A stretch of DNA of 64,000 nucleotides from Planctomycetia bacterium (GCA_015075005.1 JABTVC010000002.1:1160259-1224258), one strand, 5' to 3'. Shown: positions 21,607-30,042, numbered from the stretch's first letter. Numbers and translations: made by a program. The notes: generated by a model not told the origin, from the letters alone.

Positions 21607-21981
21607 TTAATTGTCAATAAGGTGAATGTAACGGGAAAGGGGGGTAAGATACTCATGTGCATCTACGAGGATGGCCTTAAATCTGCCCTGGAAGAGACGA
21701 CCTCTTCTTCGATGTTTTTTATTGAAATATACTGAATAGCTAACATTAAGCCGCTGAATTGTTCCGCTTAGATAGGCTTGTGGTGTTTCAATGAACACAT
21801 GATAATGGTTAGACATGAGACAATAGGTGTGGATTCTTATTGTAAATCGTGCTGCGCATTTTGCAAGATATTCCGGAAATGTATCTCTGTCACGTTCGTC
21901 AAATATATTTTCACCGGCATTTCCCCGATTAATAATGTGATAATACGCACAAGGATATTTCTCTCTCTTATACTGCCTCAA
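21607..21981 (-). CDS. REP-associated tyrosine transposase (RAYT, Y1/HUH family), C-terminally short
   Basis: The 124-residue product shows the RAYT order: YYHIINRGNAGENIFDERDR, then CLMSNHYHVFIET with the HxH metal site, then LSGTIQRLNVSYSVYFNKKH, which should contain the catalytic Tyr, and GRLFQGRFKAILVD. It stops at LSRYIHLIDN, where relatives continue IHLNPVRA and another 60 or more residues, so the copy is cut or broken at the 3-prime end. RAYTs mobilise or maintain REP hairpins, and several hairpin repeats lie in this window. Immediately to the left is the deoxyhypusine-synthase-like gene. Confidence 0.85.
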   Translation of the reverse strand: MRQYKREKYPCAYYHIINRGNAGENIFDERDRDTFPEYLAKCAARFTIRIHTYCLMSNHYHVFIETPQAYLSGTIQRLNVSYSVYFNKKHRRRGRLFQGRFKAILVDAHEYLTPLSRYIHLIDN

Positions 21982-22004
21982 TAGTAAATATCAATATTTA
22001 TTAT

Positions 22005-22747
22005 TTAAGATATGGCCCTTGCGCTTGCGCATGCCAATAGATGAAACAGTTCACCCGATTCAAGGAGACCGGAGATATGCGCACTTTCTTTTGCGGCGAG
22101 GTGAACGGTGGAAAGAGGCTCCGGCAGCTTGCCGCTATCCTTGCCATATTCCGTTAACGCGTGTTTAAAGGGCAGGTGTTTTGACTTGCCCTGTTTGTCT
22201 ATTTGTTTTGAGTAGGTGGCAAGGAAGGCAAAAGGGTAGTCCTGCCTTTTGTTTTCTACGAGATGGAAATATATGCGCCCCACAAGGTGTACGTCGGGGC
22301 TGTAGGTATGGCTAAAATCTTCCACCGTTCCCTTGTAAATGCCTGCTTCGTACTGAAATTGCGCATTGAGCGCCGACCAAAGAAGTTTGAGAAATTCTGC
22401 GTTCAAATACTCCTGTTCGGTCATTAAGGGTGCACGCAACAACATTTCATCAACGGACTCTTCTTCCAGGGGAATGGTTACCTTGTTTTGAATATCTTCC
22501 AGCTCCGGTGTTTGCCGAAGTTTCCTGGCAAATTCACTGGTAAACGACCGCCAATAATCCAGAGATGGCGAGAGGGTATGGATTGGTCTGAAAATCCCAA
22601 GAATAAGAGGAAGGATTTAAAATCTGTCTTGAAACGGTTATATATCTCTTTTTGCAGCAATTGCTGGCTTTTGGTTATCCGTTCATCTCCTTCATTCCAT
22701 TCCAACTACAAGACGCCGTTAGGCATGACGACTGCATTCAGTTCAAA
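22005..22747 (-). pseudogene. Fragment of a large protein, probably the N-terminal region of an SNF2-type helicase
   Basis: Two open pieces on one strand (22747-22478 and 22445-22005) read as one protein after frame correction: NFELNAVVMPNGVL, an in-frame TAG, LEWNEGDERITKSQQLLQKE, then a break into EEESVDEMLLRAPLMTEQEY and VHLVGRIYFHLVENKRQDYP, YPFAFLATYSKQIDKQGKSK. I recall this sequence style from N-terminal regions of long SNF2-related ATPases. No helicase motifs (Walker A, DEAH) are visible: the reading stops at 22005, 23 nt before the RAYT start. Both the 5-prime and the 3-prime parts appear lost, so this is a remnant. Medium certainty on the family. Confidence 0.5.
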
Positions 22748-22777
22748 ATTAATCAATGAATTCGTTCCATAAGATTT

Positions 22778-23037
22778 TTATTTTGATAACAATTTGTTCA
22801 GGATTTTCTCTTGCTCTTCAGGAGAAAAATCCTGTCCGTAAAAACGGAGAAATATTTCTCTCTTAATATCATTTATACGAGTATACGAGCATTCGGATTA
22901 TCCCTCTTTATTGATGCCACGACCTGGCTGCGAGCTATGGTAAACATTGAAAAACCCATCTTTAATCTCTCTTCCCCACTCTTTTTCATCATCATTTCTA
23001 AATAATGGGATTCTATAAAATGGTCCGTATCAATCAT
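22778..23037 (-). CDS. Small conserved-looking protein, about 86 aa, one frame break
   Basis: ATG 23037 is preceded by GAGGTGAAGAA, a strong ribosome site. The protein reads MIDTDHFIESHYLEMMMKKS, GEERLKMGFSMFTIARSQVV; a frame break near 22890 then leads to RINDIKREIFLRFYGQDFSP and ends KILNKLLSK. It is charged and helical without a signal or membrane segment. The GEERLxMG..MF and KREIFLRFYG segments feel conserved and I have seen similar small proteins annotated as hypothetical, sometimes beside nucleotidyltransferase-like genes, but I cannot name the family. It may belong with the neighbouring accessory remnants. Confidence 0.55.
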
Positions 23038-23270
23038 TTCTTCACCTCATTTTAACAATTGAATATATAATATTTCGTTTTTTTCCTGCGCGCTTAATTT
23101 GGCAATTTCAGGAATATCACTTATACTCCTTTTGTAATTGTCTGTACATTATTTTAGGTTTATTGTACGTATTTTAGAGGAGGGAATCAACCTGATTTTG
23201 TTGTTAGTTGTTAAGATTATTAATAAATTGACACGATAGCTATAATGTGCCCCAAAAACTAGACAGTATG

Positions 23271-24123
23271 CTAACCCGACTTTCGCAATTCGCACCGAAA
23301 AAATGGTCATTTTTAGGCATAAATAGCCTTAAAACCCCTGATTTTACTGGAGTGGGTTTTCAAAATGCGCTGTAGTGCCGACCTGCCCTATTGACGAGTT
23401 CAGGAAAAACTGAGAAAATGTTTTCATGTTTTTACGAGCAAAATCAAGGACAAAGGATGGTAAAACGTACCGATATTGGAGTGTCGTGGAGAACCGTCGG
23501 GTAGCCTGAGAATGTGTGGTACAGCGGCAAGTGCTTTACTTGGGGGAACTCAATGACAACCAACGGGCTGCTGATGCATATTGGGGCATTAAAGAAAGAA
23601 GCCGGGCGAGACTTTGGACTGGTTTGTATCTCTCTGCCAGAACATCACGAACCAGTGAATGAAAATACTTTTTGTTTCAAACTGGATCGTGAACGCCTGT
23701 TGCGGGCGATGTCGCGTGAGGGACGATATCTACTTCGTTCCAATATGAAGGCGGCTTCCCCTGAAACCGCCTGGGAGTTTTATTTGCTATTGACTCGCGT
23801 CGAACAAGCTTTTAAGGATTTGAAAGGGACTCTTTCCATCCGTCCCATCTGGCACCAATTGGAAGAGAGAATTGAGGCGCATATGATTGATGTTCATTTG
23901 CCAACCACAGATGGTCGTCACGTTGTCATGAGCCGCTATACTCAACCGGAAAAGGATGTTTCTCTCCTTTTGGCACAACTGGGATTGTCGCTTCCCGATC
24001 AACCGCCACCTAAGGCTTATGCCACCGGACAAACGGGTCTGTAGTGCCGACCTTTTTACATGACCCCTTGTATTTACTGGCTTAACGGCTCGTATACCCC
24101 TCGAATTGCGAAGGTCGGGCTAA
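23271..24123 (+). mobile_element. Internally deleted IS1634-type insertion sequence with terminal inverted repeats
   Basis: TAACCCGACTTTCGCAATTCG at the left end (from 23272) and the reverse complement of the right end (24102-24122), TAGCCCGACCTTCGCAATTCG, match at 19 of 21 positions. The 853-bp unit holds a broken transposase (23426-24044). Full IS1634-type elements are roughly twice this length. CTGTAGTGCCGACCT also occurs as a direct repeat at 23370 and 24039, just outside both ends of the transposase. Target duplication was not resolved. Confidence 0.7.
23426..24044 (+). pseudogene. IS1634-family transposase remnant
   Basis: ATG 23426 reads MFLRAKSRTKDGKTYRYWSV and VENRRVA followed by a stop; a shifted frame gives VVQRQVLYLGELNDNQRAA, the usual N-terminus of this family. 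The third part, in the frame starting at 23514, has RVEQAFKDLKGTLSIRPIWH, the conserved C-terminal DDE region with the catalytic Glu, then jumps from EERIEAH directly to MIDVHLPTTDGRHVVMSRYT. The segment normally lying between them and most of the middle of the protein are missing. It cannot be an active transposase. Confidence 0.75.
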
Positions 24124-24145
24124 TGGGTGACCCTTTCCTCTCTAC

Positions 24146-24556
24146 TCAAACATCTTCCCGTTCACGCTTATTTTCTCTGCATTCATCATCATAAACATCG
24201 TCATCTTCTTCATCAGAATGGCCGTCGTCATTATCACTCCAATGGTTATCATTCACAAAATAGCAATAAGAAATTTCTTTACCATGAATAGTATGGCTAT
24301 TTGCACAGCTAGAAACGCTTTCATTCTTACCGATGTTACCATCACCTCCTATGGCCTTCGTAGTACATGTTATCAAGGAATCATCCGCTACCGTAGTATT
24401 TATGGTGGTCTTCTGACCAACGCTTAAGTCATCGAGTGTTAATGTTTTTAAAAAAAATACTCCCAATGTTAGCACCGTGAGCACCAATGATATCGACACC
24501 GATTTTTTTGGCTCTAATAAAGAGGTTTTACCAAGTAATATTAATTTTCGGCCCAC
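24146..24556 (-). CDS. Hypothetical membrane-anchored protein with acidic Asp-rich tail, 136 aa
   Basis: GTG at 24556 has AAAGGAG about 6 nt upstream, deciding the start. A single hydrophobic segment (VSISLVLTVLTLGVFFL, about residues 18-36) follows a basic N-terminus, so it is probably a type II membrane or exported protein. The outer part has four Cys (LITCTTKA, VSSCANSH, ISYCYF, DDECRE), which could form disulfides, and a C-terminal run NDDGHSDEEDDDVYDDECR that is strongly acidic. Family not recognised. It lies between the IS remnant and a long non-coding stretch, facing left. Confidence 0.6.
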   Translation of the reverse strand: MGRKLILLGKTSLLEPKKSVSISLVLTVLTLGVFFLKTLTLDDLSVGQKTTINTTVADDSLITCTTKAIGGDGNIGKNESVSSCANSHTIHGKEISYCYFVNDNHWSDNDDGHSDEEDDDVYDDECRENKREREDV

Positions 24557-25028
24557 ACGACACTCCTTTGCATGATAAATATCACATTTGATTAACTAAG
24601 TTATTCATCCTTAGTGCTAATAGCACATATCATTTTATATCCATCTTTCTCTTGAAGAAAGCCTGTTGAACGGTTATCTCACGCTTGGGAATTGACAAAA
24701 ACGTGAAACTGCTCAATGTAAAGTTTAAAGGTACAGATGGATTTCTCAATCATCTTCTTTGTAACTTCTTTCACAACAGCGTTTTCGACAATAATGTTCC
24801 ATGTCCGATTTTTCCCGTATCTCTTTCCTTTGATTATTAATTTTGCTGAAATAATTGAAAAAGCTTGAAATCTTCTTCGTTTTCGCTATATTGCCCCCCC
24901 CAATGGGGAAAATCAATTTTCTATCATCTATTATCTCTCAGGCATGGCAGCCACTTAGCACGGTCTCGCTACTCCTATCATCACTCATCTCTGAACACTG
25001 GCAGGAAAACTTTGAAATTCTGATACAG
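24557..25028. other. Stretch without a supported gene
   Basis: About 470 AT-rich nucleotides between the acidic-tail protein and the radical SAM gene. The plus-strand frame 24855-25121 overlaps the radical SAM gene and lacks a ribosome site, and no hairpin terminator or recognisable fragment was found. The promoter of the leftward gene at 24556 probably lies here. Confidence 0.5.
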
Positions 25029-26450
25029 TCAATTAAAATACCATTTTGCGTAAATATTCATTACTCTGTTAATCGTTGGGAGAAATCTCCAATAGGGCCT
25101 TTTTACTTTTATACAGCTTAAGGCGCGCTGTGCAAGGGGAATAAATGCACTTTGGGTTTGGTTCGACGTGAATATTCTGGGGTCTTCCCTGATTGCCCGG
25201 TTTATGCGCTTTTTTAGCCATTCGTGGTCTAAGCCGGGAGACATATAAAAGACCGGCCAGAGAAGCTCTTCCCTTTGCTGTATGAGCCCTTCTGCCTGAG
25301 CAAGCTTTTCCATTCCGGTGTTGGGATAAACCCGTATACCGTAAATTATAAGAGCAACATCTCTTGGCCCTGTTTCTCTATGAATAAACTCAAGCGTTTC
25401 CGCTACCGTGTCTTGATTTTCTCCTGGGCCTCCCACCAAAAACATCCAAAAAACCCGTAATCCCACCTGTTGAAATTGTTTTGCCACCTGAACAACGTGA
25501 TGACGTTTAAAGCCCTTTCTCATGCCTTCAAGAACTCGATCTGAGGCACTTTCAGCAGTACACGTTACACTGCGAAATCCTGCACTAACCATCTTTCCAG
25601 GTAAACCGGAGTCCAGGTGTATGGGGTTGATATTAGACCCAAAAAAAGAAACCTTCAATTGACTTCTAACGATTTCCCGGCATAAGCTCATCGCATACTG
25701 TGCCGGTAAATTAAAGGTCGAATCCACAAATTCGAATTCGCGGACATCATATCTATCCCGAATATCAGTAATTTCTTCGACAATGTCTTTCGGGTCTCTT
25801 AAACGGTATTTTTTCCCTTCAATGTTTACGTAAGTGCAATAAACACACTTGAGGGCACAGCCCCTTTTACTTTGAAGCGGATAAACCCCTTCGCTGTTTA
25901 AAAAAGGTTTTACGGGAAAGTGATCTCCTATTCTTGCCCACACATTTTCTCTCATATCAAGACCTTCAACGTGCCGGTAAGGTTCTTTTGTTTTAAGAGA
26001 AATTACTCCTCTTACGACTGATGGATCGTCACCTCTATCGAGGTGTTTCAGTAATTCTACGAAAGCGACCTCCCCCTCTCCCACAACGCCATAATCTGCT
26101 CCTACTTCCTGCAAAAGAGCATGTGGTGCTACCCCCATTGCAGCTCCTCCAAGGACAATGGGTGCAGAAGAACGGACTCTTATGTCTGCAATTATTTTCT
26201 TTACCCCGGGAATAAAAGAAGTACTGAACAGGGCATCACAGTTGTCTAAATTCCGCATGGAAATTCCGATAACATCATGCGGAGTTTCAACCCATGATGC
26301 AATACAATGACGCTTCTTCTGAAAAGTCATATCGTACATCTCTACCTGATGACCGGCTTTGCGCGTCGCTTCTCCAACGAGACACATACCGATCGGCATT
26401 ACGGGATAAGGGTCTTTCAGTTGGTTGGTGCTGATTAATTTAATTTTCAT
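25029..26450 (-). CDS. B12-binding-domain radical SAM protein, 473 aa
   Basis: The N-terminal cobalamin-binding domain spans about residues 1-150 (DPYPVMPIGMCLVGEATRKA, then APIVLGGAAMGVAPHALLQE and GEGEVAFVELLKHL). The radical SAM motif is KRGCALKCVYC, Cys at about 198, 202 and 205, followed by FEFVDSTFNLP and a conserved FWMFLVGGPGE near the SAM-binding end. A short C-terminal extension is basic. The ATG at 26450 has no clear ribosome site and lies 9 nt after the stop of a 31-codon ORF, suggesting translational coupling. The family methylates or rearranges varied substrates; this one is unassigned. Confidence 0.87.
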   Translation of the reverse strand: MKIKLISTNQLKDPYPVMPIGMCLVGEATRKAGHQVEMYDMTFQKKRHCIASWVETPHDVIGISMRNLDNCDALFSTSFIPGVKKIIADIRVRSSAPIVLGGAAMGVAPHALLQEVGADYGVVGEGEVAFVELLKHLDRGDDPSVVRGVISLKTKEPYRHVEGLDMRENVWARIGDHFPVKPFLNSEGVYPLQSKRGCALKCVYCTYVNIEGKKYRLRDPKDIVEEITDIRDRYDVREFEFVDSTFNLPAQYAMSLCREIVRSQLKVSFFGSNINPIHLDSGLPGKMVSAGFRSVTCTAESASDRVLEGMRKGFKRHHVVQVAKQFQQVGLRVFWMFLVGGPGENQDTVAETLEFIHRETGPRDVALIIYGIRVYPNTGMEKLAQAEGLIQQREELLWPVFYMSPGLDHEWLKKRINRAIREDPRIFTSNQTQSAFIPLAQRALSCIKVKRPYWRFLPTINRVMNIYAKWYFN

Positions 26451-26459
26451 GTATGCTAT

Positions 26460-26555
26460 TTATCTTGAAGGCAACGGACTATTACCTTCAAGTAATCGCT
26501 TGCTCAATTGAATATTGTGAAAGCCGATTTTTTCAGCAATTTTAATCTTTGCCAT
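26460..26555 (-). CDS. 31-residue small ORF directly before the radical SAM gene
   Basis: ATG 26555 is preceded by AAAAGGAGCGTATT, one of the best ribosome sites in the region, and the ORF ends 9 nt before the radical SAM start, which itself lacks a site. The peptide starts MAKIKIAEKIGFHNIQL and ends GNSPLPSR; it has one His, no Cys and a basic, amphipathic N-terminal half. Options: a leader whose translation feeds ribosomes to the next gene, a small functional peptide, or a modified-peptide precursor acted on by the neighbouring radical SAM enzyme. Only the first is supported by the layout itself. Confidence 0.5.
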   Translation of the reverse strand: MAKIKIAEKIGFHNIQLSKRLLEGNSPLPSR

Positions 26556-26615
26556 AATACGCTCCTTTTGGCCGTCCTCGTTTTCTCCTAAACTTTTAAC
26601 CACTTGTAAACTGCT

Positions 26616-27305
26616 TTACAAACTATGAGCTATGAATATTTGCCAATCGAAATAAAGGCCATAATAACGTGGATTATGGCAATCTGCGCATCTTTCTGCA
26701 TATTGATACGGCAACTGCCTGGCGACGTCAGTCGTATGGCAGTCTACGCAGGTCACACGTCCGGCATGGGGGTCTGCATCTGCATTTCCATCGGGTAACT
26801 TACCATGCATATAATCAACGATATCCGTATGGCATGTATCGCATTGCTGAGGCAAAGGGCTGTACCGGATAATCTTGTCCTTATCAGGCAAATGGCACAA
26901 GTTGCACGAAACACGCGCGTGCAACGTATCCAGATTGCTTGATGAGTGTTGGTTGTGGTCAAATAACAGGTACCTGCCTTTCCAGCCGTTCTCATTATGG
27001 CAAATTTCACAGGTATGGTTCATTTGGCCATTATGAATATCTTTATGGCAATCTATGCATTTACTGCCAATATTGATAAGTTTTACCTGCGATACTATTT
27101 TTTCCTTATCTGTGGTCACATGGCATTTTTCGCAGGAAATTGCAATATGCTCGCCTTTTAATTTATAGTTACTGTTCCGGTTATGGTCAAAAATCAACTG
27201 TTTTCGAGTCCATCCCTCCATAGTATGGCAGGCCAGGCAATCATAATTGTCTTTTGAACCCGGATGAGGATTTCGATGACATTCCGTACAAGCCTCAAAC
27301 GGCAA
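26616..27305 (-). CDS. Nine-haem c-type cytochrome, N-terminally truncated
   Basis: Nine CxxCH haem motifs: CTECH, CLACH, CEKCH, CIDCH, CEICH, CNLCH, CDTCH, CVDCH and CADCH, spread through 229 residues, with additional His that can be distal ligands (HNRNSNYKLKGEHIAISC, HNQHSSSNLDTLHARVSC). Such proteins carry electrons in the periplasm. There is no signal peptide: the frame can be read upstream (NELAKTKFIGLPFEACTECH) to about 27360 but then runs out, just where the opposite-strand hydrolase begins. Since haem attachment needs export, the true 5-prime end is missing. The first usable start in the visible part is TTG 27305. The small ORF and radical SAM gene follow on the same strand. Confidence 0.88.
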   Translation of the reverse strand: MPFEACTECHRNPHPGSKDNYDCLACHTMEGWTRKQLIFDHNRNSNYKLKGEHIAISCEKCHVTTDKEKIVSQVKLINIGSKCIDCHKDIHNGQMNHTCEICHNENGWKGRYLLFDHNQHSSSNLDTLHARVSCNLCHLPDKDKIIRYSPLPQQCDTCHTDIVDYMHGKLPDGNADADPHAGRVTCVDCHTTDVARQLPYQYAERCADCHNPRYYGLYFDWQIFIAHSL

Positions 27306-27321
27306 TCCTATAAATTTAGTC

Positions 27322-27957
27322 TTGGCGAGTTCGTTATTTTTATTTTGTTGTTTATGGCATGACCTTCTGTGTTCTCCTCACCCAAATCTTGGCGGGGATA
27401 TGAATAATAACGTTATAACAGGCCTGGCGAAGATTTCGGCAGATATGGGGTTTTTATCGCTGCGTTTTAACTATCGGGGTGTGGGCAATAGCGATTGCTA
27501 TGAAAAGGATATTGCTCAAAAATATCAATATTGGGATGCTTCCCTTTATGATGGCAACTATAGTGACGCCGTCGCCGATACCCGCTCGGCGTTAGCATTT
27601 CTGTCCGCGCAAACGGACGCAAAGAACGGGGTATTTATTGCAGGTTATTCCTTTGTCGCCGTAATGGGGTCAATCGTTGGCAGTGATACAGGGCTTGTAA
27701 ATGCCTTTGCGTCAATTTCAATGCCTTTCGGCGTATACAGCGTGAGATTTCTTAGCGGCTGCAAAAAGGTAAAGTTGTTTATTTACAGTCAAAAAGATTT
27801 TGCGACAACGGTGGATGATACATTAAAAGGTTTTACGCAAATACCGTCACAGAAAATTCTCGAATTGATTGAGAATAGCGATCATTTTTACCGAAAGCAA
27901 GAAACCCTGATCGCCCACAAGGTCTGTGCGTTTTTTCTGGAATGCCTCAAGGCATGA
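27322..27957 (+). CDS. Alpha/beta hydrolase, N-terminally truncated
   Basis: From CSPHPNLGGDMNNNVITGLA (about 27370) onward the protein follows a small family of alpha/beta hydrolases: FLSLRFNYRGVGNSD, GVFIAGYSFVAVMGS with the nucleophile Ser, SQKDFATTVDDTL and NSDHFYRKQE with the likely catalytic His. Sequence before it (MASSLFLFCCLWHDLL) is reverse-strand cytochrome territory and not conserved, so about 30 N-terminal residues appear lost. The elbow reads GYSFV where GxSxG is expected, with Val in place of the last Gly (one base change). It overlaps the next ORF by ATGA at 27954. Confidence 0.75.
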   Translation: MASSLFLFCCLWHDLLCSPHPNLGGDMNNNVITGLAKISADMGFLSLRFNYRGVGNSDCYEKDIAQKYQYWDASLYDGNYSDAVADTRSALAFLSAQTDAKNGVFIAGYSFVAVMGSIVGSDTGLVNAFASISMPFGVYSVRFLSGCKKVKLFIYSQKDFATTVDDTLKGFTQIPSQKILELIENSDHFYRKQETLIAHKVCAFFLECLKA

Positions 27958-28183
27958 CATTATTTGAAACGGCAAACCCAGACTTATTTAACGAAATAAA
28001 ATCTTCACAGCAAAACTACCTGCCTTTTCAGCTAAAGGCAAGCAGATATTCCTCGCTGCAATCACCACAGCGTACGCTGGCAAAGCCATTCTTCATCTCA
28101 CCGCAGGTCAAATAATTCTGGACAACCTCTCCAGCGATAGGACGAAAGAAGCCGTACTTCTGCTGAATGTTGGACGCACATGA
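27954..28183 (+). pseudogene. Frame-broken ORF coupled to the hydrolase, family not recognised
   Basis: ATG at 27954 overlaps the hydrolase stop (ATGA), a typical coupling arrangement. It reads MTLFETANPDLFNEIKSSQQ, NYLPFQLKASRYSSL, then continues in the next phase as AAITTAYAGKAILHLTAGQI, ILDNLSSDRTKEAVLLLNVG and ends at TGA 28181. Its composition looks like protein in both halves, so one base is probably lost near 28065. The product, if 76 residues, is either a small protein or a cut N-terminus. From 28184 to 28431 I see no gene, only an AAGGAGG at about 28284 with no ORF behind it. Confidence 0.4.
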
Positions 28184-28431
28184 ACGCAGGCTTCTTCGTG
28201 ATCGCTCAGTCGAACGATTATCAGGATATTAGAGTAACCGTTAAAAATACTCGTAGTTACCTATATTACAAATTTAACCGTAAGGAGGTAAGAAGTACGA
28301 GGTAAATCTCAAATCATATCTCGTACCTCATCCATGTACCTTTTTTTGCCCCTTGTGGTTCACAAAAACTTCCTCAATAAAGAAGTTTCTCCAAAGTAAT
28401 ACAAGATGTTTTGGCGGAAGAAAATCGATTT

Positions 28432-29240
28432 TCATGTCTTCAGGAAAATATATCTCGCAATAAATGCAGCGGAAACAAGATGAAATGCCCAATGGGTCTC
28501 ACGGATTCTGCCAGTAACAAGTTTTAATATAGAATAAGAAATGAACCAAAAGATAAACCTTCTGTGATACTGTGAAATGGCATAATGGTGAGAGTGAGAA
28601 ATGCAGGTAATGCTTCGGTTGGGTCTTCCCACCCAATCTTTTTCACAACAGCTTAAAAATCATCATACTTCCGATAATTATCAGAGACGGTGCGATAACG
28701 GGGTAGAGATAATTACCGCCAGGAGTTTGGTAGCTTCCTCCAGCCATCTTTATAAGAGGATAAAATAATAAGGACAAAAGGAGAAGGCAAGCCGTAATAA
28801 TATTTGATAAACCAGTTCTGCCACCAGCCTGAATCCCTGCCGTACTTTCAATATAGCTCGTAATTGTTGTCGTCCCTAAAAGTGTGCCAGGTGTATAAAC
28901 AACAATTCCGCCATATTCAAACTCTACCAGGGCAATTAAAAGCCCAATTCTCACGGCAATTGCATGCTTTAATGAATCAGGAATTATGGATGTAATTAAC
29001 GCGCGTAGTTCAAAGAATGACAATATCACGAACAGTGTGCATGATATGAGGTTTGCACCTAAAGCGACCTGCCACGAATAACCCATACCGCTTGCGACAA
29101 CAGGGCCGCATACGGAAACGCAAAATAAAAATTGTGTCCCATGGTTGGTCCTAAAGCAATGGGGTAATTGGCAAGAAAGGCCATGAAGACGCAGGCTATG
29201 ATATGTGCACCGACACAACTTTGTCAGCAATGCCCTGTTT
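28432..29240 (-). pseudogene. NCS2-type purine/xanthine permease, N-terminally truncated and frame-broken
   Basis: Reading leftward from about 29235: VGAHIIACVFMAFLANYPIA, then (another phase) ASGMGYSWQVALGANLISCT, KHAIAVRIGLLIALVEFEYG, STAGIQAGGRTGLSNIITAC and TPGGNYLYPVIAPSLIIIGS, and after a break near 28635 a C-terminus LLKLVTGRxRETHW-like ending at 28432. This is the AzgA/PbuG branch of NCS2 permeases (about 430 residues, 12-14 helices). The first ~60 residues, with helix 1, are absent: the upstream frame closes within a few codons and the tonB stop lies at 29250. A nonfunctional remnant or a junction. Confidence 0.7.
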
Positions 29241-29249
29241 TCAGTCATC

Positions 29250-30042
29250 TTATTCTTCCAGACGAAATCTCACAGGGATGGTCACCCTGGATTCAGTAGG
29301 GATATTTCCTATCCGTTCAGGTTGGAATCTCCAGCGCCTCACTGCTTCTAACGCCGCCTTATCAAGCAGTTGGTAGCCACTGCTCTGTTCAACCTCAACC
29401 TTAACCGGCATACCTTTCCGATCTATCACTACTGTGAGCATCACCAGTCCTTCCTGTCGCATTTTCTTTGCAAGGGGAGGGTAATTGGGGCCGGTTCTGG
29501 AAATAACCGGGTTTACTCTTCGTCATGACCGTTCCTTGAGAAGGGCGCGGCATCGTCTTCGCTGCTTCCTGCTGTTGTTTCGTTGTGGGTATAATGGGTT
29601 TAGCTGTATCTGTGGTTGACTGCGGTGGTGGTGTCTGCTCTTCCATCGGCGCAAATTTTACCGTATCAAAAGGTTGTTCCGCCACGGAATCAATGGATTT
29701 AACGGTATCTACGTCTGGCTGCAGTGGTTTAACTGGTTCTGCGTCCGGTTGCGGCAGTGTTACCAGTTCTTCCTGCGGTGCACTCTTAACCGCTTCCTGC
29801 TGTTGCACTGTTGTAGACTCAGTGGAGTTAACCTCACCTGTGTCTGATTGCGGCAAGCCAGCCACCAGATCAACGTCTATGCCTTCATTGGCTATTTGAA
29901 CGCTGTATTGAACAGGTTTAACAAAAAGCTTTTCACCAGCAAAAAATAAAACACCATGTATGGACAGGGCAATCAAAAAACTCTTAAATATGCCGTGATT
30001 GTCTGGTTTGATCTTGTGGTAGTTGAATCTATCTGTTGTCAT
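29250..30042 (-). CDS. tonB: TonB energy-transducing protein, one frame break
   Basis: Short cytoplasmic N-terminus, one membrane helix (FKSFLIALSIHGVLFFAGEK, residues ~18-38), a long Pro/Gln/Glu-rich periplasmic spacer with repeated QPDA/QPDV and EEQ..PPPQS units, and the C-terminal TonB domain NYPPLAKKMRQEGLVMLTVV, SSGYQLLDKAALEAVRRWRF ending PVRFRLEE. One frame break near 29487 (CGGCCCCAATTACC) separates spacer and domain. It passes proton-motive energy from ExbBD to outer-membrane receptors. The ATG overlaps the exbD stop (30039-30042). The receptor at 31.2-33.5 kb and BtuB at 39.7 kb are probable partners. Confidence 0.88.

Noticed and set aside
24855..25121. Plus-strand 88-codon frame
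   Set aside because: Overlaps the 3-prime end of the radical SAM gene, with no ribosome site and no recognisable sequence.
26616..27305. Cytochrome complete as it stands
   Set aside because: No signal peptide, although c-type haem attachment takes place outside the cytoplasm; sequence similar to a haem protein continues upstream of the start.
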